From Cetobacterium sp. NK01 (lineage in GTDB: Bacteria > Fusobacteriota > Fusobacteriia > Fusobacteriales > Fusobacteriaceae), in contig NZ_JANIBO010000001.1 in assembly GCF_024506395.1 (NCBI RefSeq), positions 310,001 to 374,000 of the forward strand: DNA of 64,000 nucleotides, given 5' to 3'. The position numbers were made by a program, and so were the translations under genes. Under the pieces are notes generated by a model that searched no databases, was not told the DNA's origin, and worked only from the letters and a program-made list of their open reading frames with translations. Below are positions 38,141 through 46,829 of this stretch, piece after piece. Numbering within the stretch: position 1 is the stretch's first letter; every line of letters starts with the position of its first letter.

Positions 38141-39645
38141 TTGATTTGACTTTTTATTTCTTTAATTAAATTATATTTTAATTCAATTAAATCTTTTGAT
38201 AAATCTATTTTATATTGGTGTGGATTTTCTAATCTTTTTCTTTCATCAGATATTTTATTCAAGGAATTCAAATAATATTCTCTTGAATTAACTACATTCA
38301 TCAATTGAGAACTTTCCTCCATTACTACACCATCTTTTACAAATTCACACGTTAGTTTTTTATAAGTATATTCACCTTTTCTCAGTAAACTTGATTTAAA
38401 CTCATATTTTTCATCTCTTATTACTAAATCTTCTCCTAATAATAATTTTTTCTTGTCTGAATCATTATTTACAAGAGTTATTAAATCAGCATATGCAAAA
38501 CCATCTTTATCATAAATTCTATAAACCTCTTTAAATCCCGGATTTGAAATTTTTATAACATCCTCTGAAAGCTTTATAACTGGTTTATAATCTATTTCAA
38601 CGATTTTATAAACTCCTCCAAAACATGGATTTGATTTACTTACTGCAATAGCATCTCCTACACCGAATATATCTACGCATGCTCCCTGTTCTTTTAAAGA
38701 TTTTATTAAAGATTCATTTAATGAATTTGTTAAAAATATTTTAGCTTTTTTTAAACCAGCAGCATCTAATTCTTTTCTACATTTTTTTGATAAATATGCT
38801 AAATCTCCTGAATCAATTCTAATTCCATAGTTTCCTTTATAAGAATCATCTATTCCATTATCTTTAAAACTTTGTATTGCATTCTTTAATCCAATTCCCA
38901 ATGTATTATAAGTATCTATTAATAATATTAACGAGTTTGCCTTTCTTTCTCTCCTATGTTTTATAAAAGTATCAAAAGCTTTTTTCTCAGCTAATGCACC
39001 TACACCAAAAGCTTGAATAAATGAATGAGCCATTGTTCCTACGCTAGGAACTCCGTACTTATATTCTGTAACTAGGTTAGAATGTGATAAACATCCCCCT
39101 ATTATAGAAGCTTTTGTTCCTGATACTGCACTATCAAATCCATGCGCTCTTCTGCTTCCAAAAGAACTTACAGGAATGGGGTATGCTGCCCTTGTTATTC
39201 TTGATGCTTTTGTTGCTATAGCTAGTTGCATATTCATTAAATTTAAAATTGGTGTTTCTAAAATTTTAGCTTGAATCAATGGTGCTTTTATTGAAATTAT
39301 AGGTTCATTTGGATATACAATTTCTCCGTCTCTCATGGCGTACAAATCACCTGTGAACTTCATCTTCACTAAATATTCCAAAAGATGTTTCTCCTCTATT
39401 ATTTTAGAAAAATACACTCTTTTTTCTTCTTCACTAGTTTCATTTAAAATCTCAATTAGTTCAATAACTTCTTGAACACCTGATACAACTGCAAATCCAC
39501 CGTCTTCTGTTTTTCTAAAGTACATATCGAATATAGCTTCTTTTTCCTCCATATGTTCCATTAAAAAAATATCACTTTCTGTATATTGATACCTATCTGA
39601 ATTAATAACTTTTGCAAAATCTGTTAAAATTCTTTCTCTCCCCAT
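38137..39645 (-). CDS. pncB: Nicotinate phosphoribosyltransferase
   Basis: Salvages nicotinate to nicotinate mononucleotide with PRPP. 502 residues, matching the long Gram-positive-type PncB. Visible motifs: YFRKTEDGGFAVVSGVQEVI in the N-terminal domain, SSFGSRRAHGFDSAVSGTKA (active-site region with phosphorylatable His), GIRIDSGDLAYLSKKCRKEL and FGVGDAIAVSKSNPCFGGVY. Works upstream of NadD. Divergent from dtd across an inverted repeat. Confidence 0.95.
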   Translation of the reverse strand: MGRERILTDFAKVINSDRYQYTESDIFLMEHMEEKEAIFDMYFRKTEDGGFAVVSGVQEVIELIEILNETSEEEKRVYFSKIIEEKHLLEYLVKMKFTGDLYAMRDGEIVYPNEPIISIKAPLIQAKILETPILNLMNMQLAIATKASRITRAAYPIPVSSFGSRRAHGFDSAVSGTKASIIGGCLSHSNLVTEYKYGVPSVGTMAHSFIQAFGVGALAEKKAFDTFIKHRRERKANSLILLIDTYNTLGIGLKNAIQSFKDNGIDDSYKGNYGIRIDSGDLAYLSKKCRKELDAAGLKKAKIFLTNSLNESLIKSLKEQGACVDIFGVGDAIAVSKSNPCFGGVYKIVEIDYKPVIKLSEDVIKISNPGFKEVYRIYDKDGFAYADLITLVNNDSDKKKLLLGEDLVIRDEKYEFKSSLLRKGEYTYKKLTCEFVKDGVVMEESSQLMNVVNSREYYLNSLNKISDERKRLENPHQYKIDLSKDLIELKYNLIKEIKSQIN

Positions 39646-39687
39646 ATTGTCCCTCTTTTAAATTATTAGTTTTTAATTTTTCTTAAT

Positions 39688-39713
39688 AATTATATCACTT
39701 TTATGATATAATT
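39688..39713. repeat. Perfect inverted repeat overlapping divergent promoters (pncB / dtd)
   Basis: AATTATATCA (39688-39697), 6 nt, TGATATAATT (39704-39713). Each arm contains a TATAAT in outward orientation: plus-strand TATAAT at 39707-39712 for dtd and minus-strand TATAAT at 39689-39694 for pncB. The -35 regions are weak (TTGGTA 18 bp upstream on the minus side, TTAATA on the plus side). Confidence 0.6.
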
Positions 39714-39742
39714 ACCAATAAAAATAGAAAAGGAGTTGCTTT

Positions 39743-40195
39743 ATGAGAGCTGTTGTACAGAGAGTTAAACACGCTAGTGTTACTGTTGATAATCAAATTA
39801 CCGGAGAAATTAATCAAGGATTTCTTGTACTTTTAGGTGTCACTCATGACGATACTGAAAAGGAAGTTGATTGGTTAGCTAAGAAGATTACTGACTTAAG
39901 AGTTTTTAATGATTCTGAAGATAAAATGAATTTAGGATTAAAGGATGTCAATGGAGAACTTTTAATTATATCTCAATTCACTTTATATGGTAATTGTATT
40001 AAGGGACGTCGTCCAGCATTTATAGAGGCTGCTAAACCAGATATAGCAAATGAACTGTATGAAAAGTTTTTAAAAAAATGTAAAAACTTAGGATTTAAAA
40101 CTGAAGCTGGTATTTTTGGAGCTGATATGAAAGTAGAACTTCTAAATGACGGACCTGTAACTTTAATTATCGATACAAAAGATTGTTCAAAATAA
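39743..40195 (+). CDS. dtd: D-aminoacyl-tRNA deacylase
   Basis: Clears D-amino acids (and glycine mischarged on tRNA-Ala) from tRNA. 150 residues with MRAVVQRVKHASVTVDNQI, LLGVTHDDTEKEVDWLA, the active-site ISQFTLYG and the C-terminal cross-subunit GPVTLII. Strong SD (AAGGAG) 7 nt before ATG. First gene of a three-gene run with the FMN oxidoreductase and tpx. Confidence 0.97.
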   Translation: MRAVVQRVKHASVTVDNQITGEINQGFLVLLGVTHDDTEKEVDWLAKKITDLRVFNDSEDKMNLGLKDVNGELLIISQFTLYGNCIKGRRPAFIEAAKPDIANELYEKFLKKCKNLGFKTEAGIFGADMKVELLNDGPVTLIIDTKDCSK

Positions 40196-40216
40196 TCATA
40201 ATCTAAGGGAGGAGAA

Positions 40217-41242
40217 ATGGATATAAAAGAGATTAAAAAAAATGCAAAGGAAAGAATGAAAGAGTTTTGTATATTATGTTCGGAGTGCAATGGTCGTTGG
40301 TGTGCTGGTAAGGTTCCTGGTATGGGTGGAGCTGGCAACGGCGCAAGTTTTCAAAGATCATATGAAAAATTAAAAGAAATCAAGATTGCCATGAGAACTC
40401 TACATAATATATCTAATCCTAAACTTAGTTGTAAAATTTTTGGGGAAAATCTATCTTTCCCTGCTTTAGTAGCTCCTATAACTGGAACAAAATTCAATAT
40501 GGGTGGATATGTTAATGATGAAGAGTATTCTAACGATATTGTTTTAGGAGCAATCGATGCTGGAACAATAGCAATGATTGGAGATACTGGAGATCCAACT
40601 TGTTTTGAATCAGGTATTAACGCCATTAAAAAAGGAAATGGAAAAGGAATCGCTATAATTAAACCTAGAGAAAATTCAGAAATTATAAAAAGAATAAAAA
40701 TTGCTGAAAAAGCTGGAGCTATTGCTGTTGGTGTAGATGTAGATGGCGCTGGATTAATAACTATGAAATTATTTAATCAACCTGTTGGTCCTAAATCTTT
40801 ACAAGATTTAAAAGAAATTATTTCTTCTACTAATTTACCTTTTATTGTGAAAGGAATTTTGACAGTAGATGAAGCTAAACTTTGTGTAGAAGCCGGAGCT
40901 GCAGCTATTGTTGTGTCTAATCATGGCGGTCGTTGCTTAAATGAAACTTTTGCTCCTGCTGAAGTTTTAAAAGACATTTCTGAAGCTGTTGGTAATGATA
41001 TCTTTATTTTTGCTGATGGGGCTGTTAGAGAGGGTGTAGATATTCTTAAATATTTAGCACTTGGAGCTAATGCAGTTCTAATAGGACGTCCTATTATTTG
41101 GGGATCGATAGGCGGTAGACAAGAAGGTGTTAAAGTTACTTTAGACACTTTCAAAAGTCAACTATTTCAAAGTATGATTCTTAGTGGTGCTGATGACGTC
41201 GAAAATTTCAAAAATTTTTCTTGCATTTTATATACTAAATAA
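40217..41242 (+). CDS. FMN-dependent alpha-hydroxy-acid dehydrogenase-like protein with N-terminal Cys cluster
   Basis: 341 residues. TIM-barrel flavoenzyme of the lactate/glycolate oxidase superfamily: FPALVAPITGTKFNMGGY, the active-site region FIVKGILTVDEAKLCVEAGA, VSNHGGRCLNETFAPAEVL and FADGAVREGVDILKYLALGA. The N-terminus carries C18, C21, C24 and C29, a pattern suggesting an Fe-S cluster or zinc site not present in classic lactate oxidases. The substrate is unknown; the anaerobic context and the cysteines argue against simple oxygen-dependent lactate oxidase. Confidence 0.85.
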   Translation: MDIKEIKKNAKERMKEFCILCSECNGRWCAGKVPGMGGAGNGASFQRSYEKLKEIKIAMRTLHNISNPKLSCKIFGENLSFPALVAPITGTKFNMGGYVNDEEYSNDIVLGAIDAGTIAMIGDTGDPTCFESGINAIKKGNGKGIAIIKPRENSEIIKRIKIAEKAGAIAVGVDVDGAGLITMKLFNQPVGPKSLQDLKEIISSTNLPFIVKGILTVDEAKLCVEAGAAAIVVSNHGGRCLNETFAPAEVLKDISEAVGNDIFIFADGAVREGVDILKYLALGANAVLIGRPIIWGSIGGRQEGVKVTLDTFKSQLFQSMILSGADDVENFKNFSCILYTK

Positions 41243-41249
41243 GTATAAT
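41221..41249 (+). promoter_or_regulatory. Promoter of tpx
   Basis: TTGCAT (41221-41226), 17 bp, TATAAT (41244-41249). The -35 lies in the last codons of the preceding gene; tpx can therefore be transcribed separately. Confidence 0.65.
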
Positions 41250-41277
41250 TTAAATATAAAATTTAGGAGGTTTTATC

Positions 41278-41784
41278 ATGGAAAGAAAAGATGCTATTAC
41301 ATTTGGAGGAAGTCCATTAACATTAATTGGAAAAGAGGTTATTGTTGGAGACGTAGCTCCTAACTTTACTGTTACAAAAACTGATTTATCACCTCTTTCA
41401 TTAAATGATTTAAAAGGGAAAACAGTTGTTATATCAGCTATGCCATCAATTGATACACCTGTTTGTGAAATGCAAACTATAAGATTTAATAAAGAAGCTG
41501 CAAAATTAGAAAATGTTGTTATTTTAACAATTTCTATGGATTTACCTTTCGCATTAAATAGATTCTGTGGAGCTAAAGATATTAAAAATGCTATAACTAC
41601 TTCAGATTATAAAGATAGAGAATTTTCACATAACTATGGTTTATATATAAAAGAGCTTGGATTAACTTCAAGAGCAGTTATTATAATTGATAAAGACGGA
41701 AAAATTGCATATACTGAATACTTAAAAGAAATTACAGAAGAGCCTAACTACGACTCTGCTTTAGAAGCATTAAAAAAACTATAA
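41278..41784 (+). CDS. tpx: Thiol peroxidase (atypical 2-Cys peroxiredoxin)
   Basis: 168 residues. Peroxidatic cysteine C63 in the motif MPSIDTPVCEMQT and resolving cysteine C97 (NRFCGAKDI). Reduces hydrogen peroxide and organic peroxides using thioredoxin. The C-terminal SRAVIIIDKDGKIAYTEYL is typical. SD AGGAGG before ATG. For an anaerobe this is an oxidative-stress gene. Confidence 0.97.
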   Translation: MERKDAITFGGSPLTLIGKEVIVGDVAPNFTVTKTDLSPLSLNDLKGKTVVISAMPSIDTPVCEMQTIRFNKEAAKLENVVILTISMDLPFALNRFCGAKDIKNAITTSDYKDREFSHNYGLYIKELGLTSRAVIIIDKDGKIAYTEYLKEITEEPNYDSALEALKKL

Positions 41785-41785
41785 T

Positions 41786-41816
41786 AAAAAATCCCCTTTT
41801 TAAAAGGGGATTTTTT
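41786..41816. terminator. Bidirectional terminator tpx / DUF368 gene
   Basis: AAAAAATCCCC, T/A-rich turn, GGGGATTTTTT (41786-41816): a GC stem flanked by A and T runs, so it works on both strands. The minus-strand gene stops at 41815, inside it. Confidence 0.9.
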
Positions 41817-42558
41817 ATATAAATAATGTTTCAGCTATTTGAATTAATGAAACTATAATTATTCCTACTATAAAATTTAAAGTATAGCTTCTATATTTAT
41901 TTAATAATACATTCATTCCTTTTGAAACTAAAATAAGTCCTATTCCAGTCCCTACAGCAAAAACTCCCAAAGGCAAAATATTAAAACTTTTAATATATCC
42001 TAAAATATTATAATATTCACCTAGAATCATCAACAATAATGATCCTGAAATTCCAGGAATTACCATAGCTCCCGCTGCAACTAAACCACAAAAAAACAAC
42101 TTAATTCCATAAGAAAAAGTAAATATAGAGTCTGCTGTTCTCACTATCTCTTCTCCTGCAAAAATTTTAGTTATATAGATAAATATTCCTGTAAAAATAA
42201 CACCACTTAAAAATGCAATCAAATTATCTTTTTTAAAAAACTTTTCTCCTTTTAAAATTACAGGGATTGAAGGTATTATCAATATTAAGAATATAATCGT
42301 TGTACCCTTTGGATATAATTCATACATTTTTGATATAACTCCTGCAAAAACTACAATTCCTATTACTGCTCCTAATCCAATTTGAGATAAAAATTTAGCA
42401 TACTCTATTTTTTTATTCATTGGTGCTGTTAAAAAATTCCCAACTGCTTCTGTCAATTTATCATAGATATTTAATACAACTGCTAATGTTCCTCCTGAAA
42501 CACCTGGCAAAACATTGGCAATACCTATTATAATTCCTTTTAAAAAATTCTTAAGCAT
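41815..42558 (-). CDS. DUF368 polyprenyl-phosphate-transporter-like membrane protein
   Basis: 247 residues with about seven to eight hydrophobic segments. The DUF368 hallmark is a repeated glycine/proline loop: IGIANVLPGVSGGTLAVVL near the N-terminus and AAGAMVIPGISGSLLLMILG in the second half. Some DUF368 proteins (PopT) recycle undecaprenyl phosphate across the inner membrane; that would suit the uppS pathway here, but the assignment rests on family membership only. Confidence 0.85.
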   Translation of the reverse strand: MLKNFLKGIIIGIANVLPGVSGGTLAVVLNIYDKLTEAVGNFLTAPMNKKIEYAKFLSQIGLGAVIGIVVFAGVISKMYELYPKGTTIIFLILIIPSIPVILKGEKFFKKDNLIAFLSGVIFTGIFIYITKIFAGEEIVRTADSIFTFSYGIKLFFCGLVAAGAMVIPGISGSLLLMILGEYYNILGYIKSFNILPLGVFAVGTGIGLILVSKGMNVLLNKYRSYTLNFIVGIIIVSLIQIAETLFI

Positions 42559-42574
42559 TATTCTCTCCTAATTT

Positions 42575-43630
42575 TTATTTTATTATTTTAGCTATATCAA
42601 TAAGTTTTCCTTGTGAATAAACTTCCACTTTCTCTTTAGAAAATTCATTATAAAAAACATCTACAATAGTTCCTTCTCTTTCTTTTAACGAAGGACTATT
42701 GTATACATTATTTTTTACACGAACTCCACTATTATAAACTTTTCTTTTATATTTATTTAGAAAATATAAAAGTCGAATTTTATCATCGTCACTTAATTGA
42801 TTAATTTCATTTTCCTCTATAAATAAATATTTTTTTATAAATTGTGAAATCTCGTATATATTATTAGGTTTATTTTTATTAAACTCTTTCAGAATATCCG
42901 TATCAATGTATTTTATAAATCGCAATATATTTTCATCAGTTTCTTCTTGAATAAAATTTATTTTTGTTTGAAAAAAAATTATTCTTAATAAATTTTTTGA
43001 AACTCCCATAATTTTTTCATCTAAAGAGATATTCTTAGGATATGCTCCTTCTATTATAATACTTTCCTGAATAAAATTAAATAGTTTTATTAACTCTCTT
43101 TTTTCTTCTTCGAAAATAAAATTTATAATTTTATAATTTTCTTTGTTATAAAATATTGTTAAATAGTAAATTTTATTTTTGTTGTAAAAAAAAGGAATTG
43201 GTACAGCTTTTTGTATAATAGCATATTCATATACTTTATCCTTTTTTACTGATTTTATTGAATTTTGTTTTATATTCTCATCCAAATTATTTATTATTCT
43301 AAAAAATGTTGGATAACTAATCATAGTATTACAAGAATTTAAAGTATTTTTTGCTTTATCGTATAACTTTGTTATAGGTAAGGTATGGTATTCTTTGTAC
43401 AAAGTCTTTAGGTGACTTAAGGTATCTTCATTTACTTTTTTAAAAGTATTTTTATCTGCTCTTGTTTTTTTTAAAAGTCCTTTTTCTCCTAAATCTTTAT
43501 ATTGACTTACCCATCTTTTTAAAGTGGCATAGGATATTTGGGTTTCTTTTTCTATCTCTCTTAATTTTTTCTCCTTCTTAAAAAAGGGCTCAAGTATCTT
43601 ATATTTTTTATTTTTTTCATCTACATTCAT
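42575..43630 (-). CDS. Mu/TnsB-type transposase-derived DNA-binding protein with apparently dead catalytic core
   Basis: 351 residues. The N-terminal 120 residues look like the HTH region of Mu/TnsB transposases (REIEKETQISYATLKRWVSQ, GLLKKTRADKNTFKKVNEDT, ISYPTFFRIIN). Residues 140-250 match the rve core in outline (IYYLTIFYNKENYKIINF; ISLDEKIMG; NILRFI). The second aspartate may be kept (D204), but I find no counterpart of the first, and the expected ER pair reads L236-R237. The last 70 residues resemble Mu-transpos_C (RVKNNVYNSPSLKEREGTIV then VEVYSQGKLIDIA). No terminal repeats or TnsC/MuB ATPase partner are nearby. It is probably a domesticated DNA-binding protein, divergent from the PTS gene. 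Alignment was done by eye. Confidence 0.7.
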   Translation of the reverse strand: MNVDEKNKKYKILEPFFKKEKKLREIEKETQISYATLKRWVSQYKDLGEKGLLKKTRADKNTFKKVNEDTLSHLKTLYKEYHTLPITKLYDKAKNTLNSCNTMISYPTFFRIINNLDENIKQNSIKSVKKDKVYEYAIIQKAVPIPFFYNKNKIYYLTIFYNKENYKIINFIFEEEKRELIKLFNFIQESIIIEGAYPKNISLDEKIMGVSKNLLRIIFFQTKINFIQEETDENILRFIKYIDTDILKEFNKNKPNNIYEISQFIKKYLFIEENEINQLSDDDKIRLLYFLNKYKRKVYNSGVRVKNNVYNSPSLKEREGTIVDVFYNEFSKEKVEVYSQGKLIDIAKIIK

Positions 43631-43665
43631 AGATAGTTTTACCCCCTTTTTAAATCTTTTGTTAA

Positions 43666-43674
43666 ATTATAACA
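43666..43674 (-). promoter_or_regulatory. Extended -10 promoter of the transposase-derived gene
   Basis: Minus-strand TGTTATAAT (TATAAT at 43666-43671 with TGn), no good -35; 36 nt upstream of the start. Confidence 0.5.
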
Positions 43675-43718
43675 CAATTAATGCGTAAAAAAAAGGCTCA
43701 TTTATTTTGATAATTTTC

Positions 43719-43763
43719 TTGACTTTTTTTAAAATAAAATGTATTCTTTTAGTGAATTAACTA
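43719..43763 (+). promoter_or_regulatory. Promoter and possible operator of the PTS gene
   Basis: TTGACT (43719-43724), 17 bp, TATTCT (43742-43747). Immediately downstream is a short dyad TAGT-N6-ACTA (43750-43763) at the expected transcription start, a position suited to an operator. Confidence 0.5.
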
Positions 43764-43791
43764 TTTTTATCAATCTTAATGGAGGAATTTT

Positions 43792-45267
43792 ATGAAAATA
43801 TTTGCTGAAGTTCAAAAAATCGGTAAAGCATTGATGACACCGGTTGCAATTTTACCAGCTGCTGGTATATTTCTTGCTGCTGGTAATAAGTTAGGAATAC
43901 CTTTAATGGAGCAAGCAGGAGGAATTATTTTTGGTAACTTACCACTTCTATTTGCTGTTGGAGCTGCTATTGGTCTTGTTGGTGGAGACGGTATCGCTGC
44001 ACTTGCTGCTATCGTAGCGCTTTTAATTATGAATACAACTATGGGAACACTAACAGATGCTGCAAATGGTATCGCTGCTGGAAACCCTGCTTTTGCTGAG
44101 GTTTTAGGAATCCCTACACTTCAAACTGGAGTTTTCGGAGGGCTTATCGCAGGTATTATAGCTGCAATTTGTTATAAAAAATTCTATAAAACTGAATTAC
44201 CTGCATTTTTAGGATTCTTTGCCGGTAAAAGATTAGTTCCAATTATGACTGCTGTTCTTGCTTTCTTAGTTGGTTTAGCTATGCCTTATATTTGGCAACC
44301 AGTTCAAGCAGGGCTTGCACAATTATCATATTTAGCTAATGAAACAAATACTAATATCTCTACATTATTATTTGGTATAACTGAAAGAGCATTAATTCCT
44401 TTTGGATTACACCATATATTCTATGCACCGTTCTGGTTCCAATTTGGAGAGTATACAAACAACGCTGGTCAAATTGTTAATGGAGACCAAGCTATCTGGT
44501 TTGCAATGTTAAAAGATGGAGTACATTCATTCTCATCAGCTACTTATTCTGGTGCTGGTAAATTTATGACTGGTAAATTCCCATTCATGATGTTTGGATT
44601 ACCTGCTGCTGCACTTGCTATGTATCATGAAGCTAGAACTGAAAATAAAAAGATGGCTGCTGGAATTTTATTCTCTGCTGCTCTTACATCTTTTTTAACA
44701 GGAATAACTGAACCTCTAGAATTCTCATTCTTATTCGTTGCTCCTATATTATATGGAATTCACTGTGTATTTGCAGGACTATCATTTATGTTAATGAATA
44801 TGTTTGGTGTTAGAATTGGTATGACATTCTCTGGTGGAGTTATAGATTACATCATGTTCGGTGTTTTACCTGGTACTGAAGGATTTGAAACTAACTGGCC
44901 AATGGTTATAGTTGTAGGAATTGGATTCTCTATTATCTATTATTTCGGATTTAGATTCTTTATTAGAAAGTTTAATTTAGCAACTCCTGGAAGAGAAGTT
45001 GGCTCTGATATTGATGATCAGCCTAAAGCTCAAGGTAGTGAATTAGCAACTCTTGTTTTAGCTGCTCTAGGTGGAAAAGAAAACTTAATATCTGTAGATG
45101 CTTGTATAACTAGATTAAGACTTGAAGTTAAAGATTCATCTCTTGTTAATGATGCTGAGTTAAAAAGATTAGGAGCATCTGGAGTTTTAAAAGTTGGACA
45201 AAATGGAGTTCAAGTAATATTTGGTGCTAAAGCACAATTTATTGCAAATGATATAAAAGCGTTATAA
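43792..45267 (+). CDS. nagE: PTS transporter IICB, N-acetylglucosamine type
   Basis: 491 residues: EIIC (about 1-385, with [37 protein letters not shown] and [18 protein letters not shown]) and EIIB (about 415-491, phosphorylated cysteine C438 in VDACITRLR). The [16 protein letters not shown] segment is characteristic of the GlcNAc branch. The EIIA domain found in E. coli NagE is absent, so a separate EIIA-Glc-type protein is needed. Imports and phosphorylates GlcNAc, giving GlcNAc-6-P. Strong SD GGAGG. Single gene between promoter and terminator. Confidence 0.9.
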   Translation: MKIFAEVQKIGKALMTPVAILPAAGIFLAAGNKLGIPLMEQAGGIIFGNLPLLFAVGAAIGLVGGDGIAALAAIVALLIMNTTMGTLTDAANGIAAGNPAFAEVLGIPTLQTGVFGGLIAGIIAAICYKKFYKTELPAFLGFFAGKRLVPIMTAVLAFLVGLAMPYIWQPVQAGLAQLSYLANETNTNISTLLFGITERALIPFGLHHIFYAPFWFQFGEYTNNAGQIVNGDQAIWFAMLKDGVHSFSSATYSGAGKFMTGKFPFMMFGLPAAALAMYHEARTENKKMAAGILFSAALTSFLTGITEPLEFSFLFVAPILYGIHCVFAGLSFMLMNMFGVRIGMTFSGGVIDYIMFGVLPGTEGFETNWPMVIVVGIGFSIIYYFGFRFFIRKFNLATPGREVGSDIDDQPKAQGSELATLVLAALGGKENLISVDACITRLRLEVKDSSLVNDAELKRLGASGVLKVGQNGVQVIFGAKAQFIANDIKAL

Positions 45268-45272
45268 TATAA

Positions 45273-45305
45273 ATAGGTGAGAAGCTAAATTAGCTCCTCA
45301 CCTAT
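45273..45305. terminator. Bidirectional terminator after the PTS gene
   Basis: Outer stem ATAGGTGAG/CTCACCTAT (45273-45281, 45297-45305), one mismatch, inner stem AGCTA/TAGCT, 3 nt loop. T-rich tail on plus (ATTTTTTAT). The methyltransferase stop (45285) lies inside. Confidence 0.85.
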
Positions 45306-46829
45306 ATTTTTTATATTCATCAACTCACAAAAATAAGCATCTATTTCTCTCTGAATTTCTTCATTGAAATTTTCAATCTGTTTTTTTACCAAATCAGCTA
45401 TATAATTTATTTCATTTTCATTAATCGGATAATACATTGGACACTCTTTTAAAGGAGTTGAATAAAACTCTAAATTTTTGCCCTTTTTTTTTCCTATATA
45501 ATTAAACCAAGAAAAAAAGACTTTCGAGTTTAAATATCCTAAGATATAATGCAAGTTTATATTATCATTTTTTTGTGTTAAATAATATATATCTGCACTC
45601 CCATAAAATTCTTTTTCTGTATAGGCAAAATTATTTGTCTTGCATCTTTGTCTAACAACTATTTTAGGCTTTAAAAATATTTCCTCATCTCTAGCCCATT
45701 GTAACTCCCACCAATTTATTCTGCTATTAACAACTTCTCTTCTTAAAGATAATTTATTTTTAAACTCTATTAAATAATTAGATATCTCTTCATTTAATTT
45801 TGATTTACTATTTAAATACATTATCCAAAATGGTGGTTCTTCAGAAACCCTATATTTCCCAATATCTTTATTTTTATAAAAAGGTTTCAAGTATTTTTTA
45901 AACTCCTCTTTGTATTCATCAAAAACAAATACTTTATCCGCTCCACTAACTATTCCTTGATTAACATTTAATAATTCTCCAAGTGTAACATTACTTTTAT
46001 CTCTTATTTTTTTTATATTCTCTTTCCAAAACGGGGGAATTAAAGTAACTTTTGTATGCTCTTCAGCAAAAATATTCTCTTGTTCAATCAAATATTCTAT
46101 TCCATCATCATTTATTAACACATCAGAGTTTTTTTTGTTTTTTTGCCAATAAAAAATAATATTATGCTGACCAATAGCATCTTTAAAAATAGAGTAACTA
46201 TAATTCTCTATTCTAAAAAAGTCTCCTTCTTTTTTTAATTTTTCTCTCAATCCCTCTGCACTATCTGCTTTTAACCAATAATTAGTAGTTAAATAAACAA
46301 GAATTCCATTTTCTTTTAAAATATCTATTCCTTTTTCTATAAAAAAATAAAAATAATCCATCTTTGGCTTATAATATTTTTTCCCAAAATTAGTTTCTTT
46401 TATAGTTTGAAATATTTCTTTATGATTTTTTTCTCCTAAATATGGTGGATTACCTATAACTATATCATATTTTTCATAAATATCTTCGTATAGTGAATCA
46501 CATTTTTTTAAGTTTAACTTTCCGCATACTCCATATTTAAAGAAAAGAGCCAAAGCTCTTTTCTCAAAGTTTTTTAATGCATTTAAATCTATATCAAACC
46601 CTGTTATCCACTTCTCACTATATTTATATTCTCCATAAATATCTTTAGACATTTTTATTAATTCTTCTAATATTCCTAATAAAAGATTTCCTGAACCACA
46701 GGAGATATCTATTATTTTTATATTTAGAAAATTTTCCTTCGGAACCTTTTCTAAATATCTGCCTAAAGCAATCTTTCCCATGGTTATTGCATATTCCTCT
46801 GGTGTATATATTTTATAATTATATTCCAC
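45285..46829 (-). CDS. TaqI/Eco57I-like adenine-specific DNA methyltransferase, solitary
   Basis: 514 residues. SAM motif I is IIDISCGSGNLLLGILEEL (39-57), followed by a motif II-like TGFDIDLNAL and the catalytic motif IV NPPY at 127-130 (amino-methyltransferase, N6-adenine type by family). The C-terminal half contains a TaqI-type target-recognition part (NVTLGELLNVNQGIVSGADK; FLKPKIVVRQRCKTNNFAY; HYILGYLNSKVFFSWFNYIG). No nuclease domain, specificity subunit or restriction gene is adjacent. It directly abuts scpA, inside the polA-whiA-ribF-scpA run. Likely an orphan methylase; the target site cannot be read from the sequence. Confidence 0.88.
   Translation of the reverse strand: MEYNYKIYTPEEYAITMGKIALGRYLEKVPKENFLNIKIIDISCGSGNLLLGILEELIKMSKDIYGEYKYSEKWITGFDIDLNALKNFEKRALALFFKYGVCGKLNLKKCDSLYEDIYEKYDIVIGNPPYLGEKNHKEIFQTIKETNFGKKYYKPKMDYFYFFIEKGIDILKENGILVYLTTNYWLKADSAEGLREKLKKEGDFFRIENYSYSIFKDAIGQHNIIFYWQKNKKNSDVLINDDGIEYLIEQENIFAEEHTKVTLIPPFWKENIKKIRDKSNVTLGELLNVNQGIVSGADKVFVFDEYKEEFKKYLKPFYKNKDIGKYRVSEEPPFWIMYLNSKSKLNEEISNYLIEFKNKLSLRREVVNSRINWWELQWARDEEIFLKPKIVVRQRCKTNNFAYTEKEFYGSADIYYLTQKNDNINLHYILGYLNSKVFFSWFNYIGKKKGKNLEFYSTPLKECPMYYPINENEINYIADLVKKQIENFNEEIQREIDAYFCELMNIKNIGEELI

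Noticed and set aside
42575-43791. Intact transposon (transposase with ends)
   Set aside because: No terminal inverted repeats, target duplication or partner genes could be found around the transposase-like gene, and its catalytic acids look lost.
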